In this document: positions 22,175 through 26,597 of the stretch, piece after piece
Numbering within the stretch: position 1 is the first letter of the stretch
Layout of the letters: every line of letters begins with the position of its first letter
IMG/VR virus record: IMGVR_UViG_3300048113_000249
Span: 1-26,597 of that record
Length of the DNA stretch: 26,597 nt
Source of the DNA: a virus
Reading direction: 5' to 3' (one strand)
Position numbers and translations under genes: made by a program
The notes under the pieces: model-generated
Databases searched by the model: none
Told to the model about the DNA's origin: nothing
The model's input: only the letters and a program-made list of their open reading frames with translations

Positions 22175-22641
22175 TAATAGCCTCTTTTTTGACGTTGAAC
22201 ATTCTCTTCTGCTTTCGCAAAATAGTAATTGTAAGCGGTCTTTGCGTCAAGGCCTATGGACGCGGCATAATTAATAAAGAAGTGTAGAATATCTACCCAT
22301 TCCATATATAGTTCTTTTTTATCATCTTCAGATAAATCAGAAACTTTCTTATTATCAAATGTTGAGAAGTCTTTCTTCCAGTATTTCCATACTGCATTTC
22401 CACTTCCGTCTTTGATTCCACCAAGAGCATCTGTCATTTCGTGAATTTCATCAATTACAGCATGAGTATTACAGTGCCAGAAATTCATTACATCTCGTAA
22501 TGACATTTCTTCGAAGTTAAAACCATAGGTTTTTTCTTGCATGTTTTTTTGATGAGACATGATGTCTGCTAAGTGTGTTGTTGATTCTGCATAGAAGTCT
22601 TTTACTTCTAAGTCTTTGCATTCGTTATCTATATTTGCCAT
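22174..22641 (-). CDS. Dimeric all-alpha dUTPase (MazG-like NTP pyrophosphatase)
   Basis: This 155-residue helical protein has the paired acidic motifs of the dimeric dUTPase/MazG superfamily: DEIHE (Glu65, Glu68) on one helix and EWVDILHF (Glu114, Asp117) on the next, which bind the Mg2+ ions. It would convert dUTP to dUMP, keeping uracil out of DNA and supplying dUMP for thymidylate or hydroxymethyl-dUMP synthesis. Its position beside ribonucleotide reductase and the putative modification genes fits either use. Specificity for dUTP over other NTPs is inferred from family resemblance. Confidence 0.8.
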   Translation of the reverse strand: MANIDNECKDLEVKDFYAESTTHLADIMSHQKNMQEKTYGFNFEEMSLRDVMNFWHCNTHAVIDEIHEMTDALGGIKDGSGNAVWKYWKKDFSTFDNKKVSDLSEDDKKELYMEWVDILHFFINYAASIGLDAKTAYNYYFAKAEENVQRQKRGY

Positions 22642-22671
22642 CGCTACTTTATTTAATTATTATAGTTAGAT

Positions 22672-23568
22672 TTACTTATCTGTTTCAAGTATTTCACCCC
22701 AAGCTCTTTCAGACTTTGTTAACAATTTTGTGTTAATATCTTCTGGTTTAGGGTCTCCACCTACATTCCAAAACCATGCGCCAGGAGTACCATGCTTTTT
22801 CATGAACTCCCAGGCCTTCGCATCGTAGTTCATTGCCGATGGAAATGGTGGATTATATTGTGGATCTACATTTTGTGTAAATGCTTTTGGGTGAGACCAT
22901 ACTTCTGCAATACCTCTTTCGCCCTTCTTAATATTTCTTGCTACTGCAACTCCATTAAACTTAGCATCAGGCCAGGCTATTTGCAGAGACCTCTGTAGAA
23001 CGCCAGTGGATATTGCTGACCATACTTCATCAGGGTACCCATGTGTTTCTGCAATAGTATGCGCGACCTTCACAGCAGCCGCTGTAACTAGCTCATGTTT
23101 AAGTCCTAAGGGAATAAAGAATGCATTGTTTGCTTCTGCCCATTTCTTTGCGTGAGCATTTAAGACTGGCATTGCTGCAATTCTTTTAAATTTCATTTCA
23201 GCTCCCATTTCTACACAGATCGCTTGATGATCTGAAATCTCTTTTTGTGATGGACTGAATAGAACAAGTTTCTTATTATACTTTTTTGCTAGGTATGCTA
23301 ATGAGATACCTGCAAATCCATATCTAGGTTGAACATAAACTAGAGTATCTTGTCTACAAGTGCTAACTAGAATATCTCCAAATCTACATTTAGATCCAAA
23401 GCCCATCATGTCTTCTCTTACCACTTTAAATCCTTCATGGTCTACTAATTGTGGAGCCTCGAAAGGATCTACCCAGTCACCTGCTAAATCTAACCATGCC
23501 TGTTTATTTGGCATCATCAGATTTAAGTCTTGATTGTAAAGTGATGTTGTGTGGTTATTATGTGCCAT
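22672..23568 (-). CDS. Fold-type-II PLP-dependent enzyme (tryptophan-synthase-beta superfamily)
   Basis: The 298 residues follow the fold-type-II plan: GFGSKCRFGD, with Lys60 as the likely Schiff-base lysine (the GSFKxR position of cysteine synthase); VQPRYGFAGISLAYLAKKY in place of the SSGNHG loop; LVLFSPSQKEISDHQAICVEMGAEM for the second domain; and SAISTGVLQRSLQI for phosphate binding. The SSGNHG loop differs from metabolic enzymes, so the substrate is probably not O-acetylserine or threonine. It overlaps the ADDT-like gene by 11 nt. As I recall, similar adjacent pairs occur in marine T4-like phages. The likely role is making or remodelling an amino-acid-derived group on modified thymidine; this is inferred. 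Confidence 0.75.
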   Translation of the reverse strand: MAHNNHTTSLYNQDLNLMMPNKQAWLDLAGDWVDPFEAPQLVDHEGFKVVREDMMGFGSKCRFGDILVSTCRQDTLVYVQPRYGFAGISLAYLAKKYNKKLVLFSPSQKEISDHQAICVEMGAEMKFKRIAAMPVLNAHAKKWAEANNAFFIPLGLKHELVTAAAVKVAHTIAETHGYPDEVWSAISTGVLQRSLQIAWPDAKFNGVAVARNIKKGERGIAEVWSHPKAFTQNVDPQYNPPFPSAMNYDAKAWEFMKKHGTPGAWFWNVGGDPKPEDINTKLLTKSERAWGEILETDK

Positions 23569-24787
23569 ATAATTCTTTTACTTTTTGTTTGTATTCTTCT
23601 ACGTTTGTACTAGCTGCTTTTAGAACTTTATCATCTGATGGAAATGAAGTCATACCATTAAATGTTTCTAATAGCCCTAAATCTAACATAGCCTTTTGTC
23701 TACCGTATGGATGATCTTTAATAGTTGAGGAATTCCATAGAGTGTCCATATTAATATGTGAATAATCTGCACCTGGTCTTAGATAGTTTTCAATCCATCT
23801 GATAAAATCACATGCAACATCCTCAGCGTTATATGGAAGACTACCAGTATCTTCATAAATCTTAGTCATAACTGCATCCAAGAACTCTTCAGACTTCTTA
23901 CCTTTCTTTTCTACAGGATCTGCAAGATAACCAATACATTCTACTGCATTAGTACCATAATAGAACATTGATTCTCTATTCATAAATTCTGGGTACCAAT
24001 CACATACATCTGCAATAACTGCAGCATACTGGAATCTATAAGCTCTTAATCCGTTATCGGCATTCCACTTAAACATCCATTCTCCTAACTCTCTTAAATC
24101 CTTCTTACCACCTTCTCTTAAGTAGCCTGCCATGTCTCTTGCAAGTCTTGGTGCAAATTCACATAGGAAATAATCACCACCTTTTTTGTAAACATATTCT
24201 GGTTCTTTAAAACTAGCCATACCAACAAATGAGTCTTCACCTAAATCCGGCTTTGGTGGCTTAGGGAATGCTGGAAACTGATAACCAACTGACGTGTAAA
24301 AAGAAGTTGGGTGATGTTTTACCTTCTCACACATATCTTCAATAGACTCACAATCATGTAAATCAAATAAGATTGTATTATGATAACCAGATGGTTTAGT
24401 TGCGTAATTAATTGCAGAACCACAAACTCTATGTAGAATAAAGATGTACAAGTATTCTTCTAGTCCAAAAGTATCTCTCTTACCAGTCCAGTTTTTTGCA
24501 ACCTCTTCTCTTTGGGGGTAAATTTTACCAGCCTGCATGTGTTTCCAATAGGGATGCTCTGGAGTCCAGCCATAAAATACATCGTTTATGATCTGGCTAA
24601 AACCTGCGTACTTTCGTTCAACGACATCATATAGCTGAATCTGTTCCATTAGCGGATCGTTCATTCCACTATCGGCATGATCTACCATACCTAGATTTGA
24701 ACGCTCTTGTTGCTTTAATGCCAGGTCATAATACCTGATGAACTCATCATAATATTTAGTTGTCTTAATTTGAACTTTGTTACTCAT
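23558..24787 (-). CDS. Amino acid:DNA transferase-like protein (ADDT / alpha-glutamyl-putrescinyl thymine pyrophosphorylase family)
   Basis: This 409-residue protein matches from memory the ADDT family, distantly related to helix-hairpin-helix DNA glycosylases. Characteristic stretches are FILHRVCGSAINYA (116-129), SGYHNTIL (133-140), TSVGYQFPAFPKP (165-177), CEFAPRLARDMAGYL (209-223), LGEWMFKWNADNGLR (234-248) and YYGTNAVECIGYL (276-288). Members join an amino acid or polyamine to the activated 5-hydroxymethyl of deoxyuridine in DNA, giving hypermodified thymidines that resist restriction enzymes. The kinase that activates hydroxymethyl-dU and the dUMP hydroxymethylase are not in this window. 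Its ATG overlaps the 54-residue gene and its end overlaps the PLP gene, so the three are coupled. Confidence 0.65.
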   Translation of the reverse strand: MSNKVQIKTTKYYDEFIRYYDLALKQQERSNLGMVDHADSGMNDPLMEQIQLYDVVERKYAGFSQIINDVFYGWTPEHPYWKHMQAGKIYPQREEVAKNWTGKRDTFGLEEYLYIFILHRVCGSAINYATKPSGYHNTILFDLHDCESIEDMCEKVKHHPTSFYTSVGYQFPAFPKPPKPDLGEDSFVGMASFKEPEYVYKKGGDYFLCEFAPRLARDMAGYLREGGKKDLRELGEWMFKWNADNGLRAYRFQYAAVIADVCDWYPEFMNRESMFYYGTNAVECIGYLADPVEKKGKKSEEFLDAVMTKIYEDTGSLPYNAEDVACDFIRWIENYLRPGADYSHINMDTLWNSSTIKDHPYGRQKAMLDLGLLETFNGMTSFPSDDKVLKAASTNVEEYKQKVKELYGT

Positions 24788-24944
24788 TCACTTCTATGAT
24801 TTCCCAATTGAAAGCACTTCGGTTTCTTTGGTATTGTGACATAGACCACTCTATATCTTCGGTTTTTATTTCGATAACATGTGGTGCTGCTGCACACATT
24901 TTAGATTCGGTTATTGGTGTAATTTGGATTTGGTATGTTTTCAT
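24780..24944 (-). CDS. Small 54-residue protein in the modification cassette
   Basis: ATG at 24944 starts one base after the SGNH-like gene's stop. The frame ends with TAA overlapping the first 8 nt of the ADDT-like gene. The protein begins MKTYQIQITPITESKM and has a Trp-rich end with DIEWSMSQYQRNRSAFNWEI. The seamless packing on both sides, with no other use for these 165 bases, makes it a real gene. The function is unknown; the position suggests a small partner of the transferase. Confidence 0.7.
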   Translation of the reverse strand: MKTYQIQITPITESKMCAAAPHVIEIKTEDIEWSMSQYQRNRSAFNWEIIEVNE

Positions 24945-24945
24945 T

Positions 24946-26019
24946 TTAAAATAGTGCGAGTGTTGCTTTGGTTAGTTTTGAGTTAGGTTCATTTTTAACT
25001 AGATCCCAACGATAATACTCTCGTGCAATATGAACTGACTTAGGCTTTTCCATAACATCAAATGTTAACTCTCCAAAAGAGTTTAGGTAAACATCCGGAT
25101 GTCTCCAAGTCTTCCAGTCATTTCTTTCACACATATCGGTTACCATTTGATTAAACTGTTTTACCAGTTCAGTTCTTTCAGCCCAACTACCTGCAAATGG
25201 AGTATCTTTATAGTACCCTGTTTTTGGTAGAGGTCTGGATTCATTTTCAATTGGTAGAGCTTGAACAACTTCAATATTATCAATTTCTAAATCGATTAGT
25301 TGTTGTTCATAAATAGCCATCATATCTTTTAGAGCTTTGCTAGGATTAGCTTGTCTCATAAGATGATGTCTAATATCTATATTCCCTAGATAGATCCTAA
25401 GCTCTTGGATTTCTTCTGGTACATAAGAACGAAGGCCTCGTCTTAACGTACCGAATAGAGTTAATCCATCATTTCGATCGGTCATATACCCTGGGGTATA
25501 TTGACTAAAAGAATGTGAGTCTCCAAAGCAAAGCGACTTTGTCTTTTGGATTCGGTCTACTCTGGGAATACTAGCGCAGATTTCCTTAGCATCTTCTATA
25601 CGAACCTCTAGGGTTTTAAAAAGATCTGAACCTGTCTTTAAACGTTTCTCAATTAGAGTACCTACACAAGGCATATCGTGATGTAGTGAATACATCCTAA
25701 CACCTTTTGAAAATAATCTAATTACTTGATTGTATAAATCATCATTAGCACCTCCAAATATATTGAAGTTGCCTTTAAATTCCATACCATGTTCTAATAA
25801 TATTACATGGAAATTCTCTTCCCAATGAGTTACAACATCTGTAATTACTGTAACATCAGTATATCCAGCTGCAGTTAATTGGTTTGCAAGTTTAAAAGCC
25901 CAACCTGATTTATGTGATTGTGGCTTCGGACTTAGTTTACCTACTAGAGCTGCAATACCTATTTTAGTATTTTTATCTTTCTCTAAATCAGTAAAATATA
26001 TTTGGTTATTGGTTGTCAT
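24946..26019 (-). CDS. SGNH-hydrolase-like protein in the modification cassette
   Basis: The call is 357 residues from ATG 26019; in-frame ATGs at 26031 and 26037 are possible alternatives. Three blocks recall SGNH/GDSL esterases: CFGDSHSFSQY (Ser in GDSHS at 166-170), IYLGNIDIRHHLMRQ (a GxN-type block near 212) and SVHIAREYY (His near 330). The N-terminal 150 residues (SHKSGWAFKLANQL, FNIFGGANDDLYNQV) look like a separate alpha/beta domain. As I recall, a similar protein accompanies the ADDT and PLP genes in marine T4-like phages. It may transfer or remove an acyl group on the modified base or its precursor. The C terminus ends TLALF, resembling a clamp-binding peptide. The role is inferred. 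Confidence 0.6.
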   Translation of the reverse strand: MTTNNQIYFTDLEKDKNTKIGIAALVGKLSPKPQSHKSGWAFKLANQLTAAGYTDVTVITDVVTHWEENFHVILLEHGMEFKGNFNIFGGANDDLYNQVIRLFSKGVRMYSLHHDMPCVGTLIEKRLKTGSDLFKTLEVRIEDAKEICASIPRVDRIQKTKSLCFGDSHSFSQYTPGYMTDRNDGLTLFGTLRRGLRSYVPEEIQELRIYLGNIDIRHHLMRQANPSKALKDMMAIYEQQLIDLEIDNIEVVQALPIENESRPLPKTGYYKDTPFAGSWAERTELVKQFNQMVTDMCERNDWKTWRHPDVYLNSFGELTFDVMEKPKSVHIAREYYRWDLVKNEPNSKLTKATLALF

Positions 26020-26335
26020 CGATTCCAGCATCTGCATCAGTTAAATTAATAGGCTTTTCAGTATCGCCATAGCCATACTTCTTAATATAATTATCTAAGC
26101 CGCCAATATATGCGACTGCATCTAGAAGATTATCCTCTTTATAGTTGTAAGAGTGTCTGCTTAATTTAAGTGCAACAAGTGCTGCATACATGTCGGCTCC
26201 AGTAAATTCTTTACCTGTCATGCCTGAACAAACCATGGCAGCTCTTCGCATGCCTTCTTCGAAAGGACCATATTGGCGTTCTTTCTCTTCTGATCTGTGG
26301 TTAATGATTTTGTCTGCTTCGTTTAATATGTTCAT
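26006..26335 (-). CDS. DUF6378-like phage protein, 109 residues
   Basis: The sequence has the pattern I associate with DUF6378: ERQYGPFEEGMRRAA near residues 19-33, a middle with TGADMYAALVALKLSRHSYN, and DNLLDAVAYIGGLDNYIKKYG. This small helical family is common in phages; its function is unknown, though its acidic helices recall MazG-type pyrophosphatases. The C terminus (TDADAGIDDNQ) overlaps the start of the SGNH-like gene by 14 nt, tying it to the same operon. Confidence 0.7.
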   Translation of the reverse strand: MNILNEADKIINHRSEEKERQYGPFEEGMRRAAMVCSGMTGKEFTGADMYAALVALKLSRHSYNYKEDNLLDAVAYIGGLDNYIKKYGYGDTEKPINLTDADAGIDDNQ

Positions 26336-26384
26336 AGAACTAGATTTAATTAATCTTTATAGAGGAATAGCCTCGTTTGTTTCA

Positions 26385-26597
26385 CTATAATTCGTAGATA
26401 ACTGGAACTAAATTCGAGATAACCAAGTACTCATACGGGAGCGCATCAACAAAATAGTGGTTATCGTCATAGTCGATCACTTTCATATTAGTATGTCCAA
26501 CGACTTGTATAATAGTATCATTAAGAGGATTACGTCTTAGGGCTTGAGGTCTAATCCACATTGGACCTTCACCATCATAATTACCATACATTTCCAT
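26385..26597 (-). CDS. Metallophosphoesterase (Ser/Thr phosphatase-like), C-terminal end only
   Basis: The frame enters from the window edge. The first Met coincides with the edge, so the true start is probably outside. The visible 70 residues include EGPMWIRPQAL, then VVGHTNMK (the last His motif of calcineurin-like phosphatases) and DNHYFVDALPYEYLVI, a typical end for phage NinI/lambda-phosphatase-like or diadenosine tetraphosphatase-like enzymes. Substrate cannot be judged from this end alone. Confidence 0.65.
   Translation of the reverse strand: MEMYGNYDGEGPMWIRPQALRRNPLNDTIIQVVGHTNMKVIDYDDNHYFVDALPYEYLVISNLVPVIYEL

Noticed and set aside
26336-26384. Possible terminator (GAGG/CCTC stem) between the phosphatase and DUF6378-like genes
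   Set aside because: The stem is only 4 bp and no T tract follows on the minus strand.
459-26390. Plus-strand ORFs of 60-130 codons
   Set aside because: All lie opposite clearly conserved minus-strand genes, have no recognisable domains, and read as antisense shadows.

Overview
The window is a compact, AT-rich piece of a T4-like (tailed, myovirus-type) phage genome. Every convincing gene is on the minus strand, so genes are read from high to low coordinates. Two things point to a Bacteroidota (flavobacteria-like) host. First, start codons are preceded by A-rich leaders of the AAACAAA type, with no GGAGG-like ribosome binding site. Second, the phage carries a small outer-membrane beta-barrel gene whose signal peptide ends in NAQ, a common pattern in that phylum. 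The host is an inference.

Layout in transcription order. (1) 26597-22174: C-terminal end of a metallophosphatase; a DUF6378-like protein; then a block with an SGNH-hydrolase-like protein, a 54-residue protein, an amino acid:DNA transferase (ADDT)-like protein, a fold-type-II PLP enzyme and a dimeric dUTPase. The middle of this block looks like a thymidine hypermodification cassette. (2) 22174-14982: the replicative DNA polymerase (gp43) is in two pieces. The N-terminal piece carries the exonuclease and palm motif A. The C-terminal piece carries motifs B and C and lies about 4.6 kb further on. Between them are nrdB, nrdA, the outer-membrane gene and the sliding clamp (gp45). (3) 14971-7955: replication and recombination genes: two small unknown genes, uvsX, a small unknown gene, a 2OG-Fe(II) oxygenase, the gp41 helicase, a candidate late-transcription coactivator (gp33-like), and gp47 and gp46. 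(4) 7909-1: late and structural genes: an unknown virion candidate, a possible gp15-like tail-completion protein, an unknown 398-residue protein, the late sigma factor gp55, the head-completion nuclease gp4, an unknown protein, the portal gp20, an acidic core-like protein, and a gp21 protease fused to a scaffold-like coiled-coil region that runs off the window edge.

Regulation visible in the sequence: five intrinsic terminators read on the minus strand. A 9-bp motif, GATATATAA, recurs before structural genes and once in the nrdB upstream region. It is a good candidate for the late promoter recognised by the gp55-like sigma encoded here.

The observations most worth following up are the polymerase split at the tip of the fingers domain with no intein, the ADDT/PLP/SGNH modification cassette, the late-promoter motif, the gp21-scaffold fusion with a plausible internal start, and the phage-encoded outer-membrane protein.
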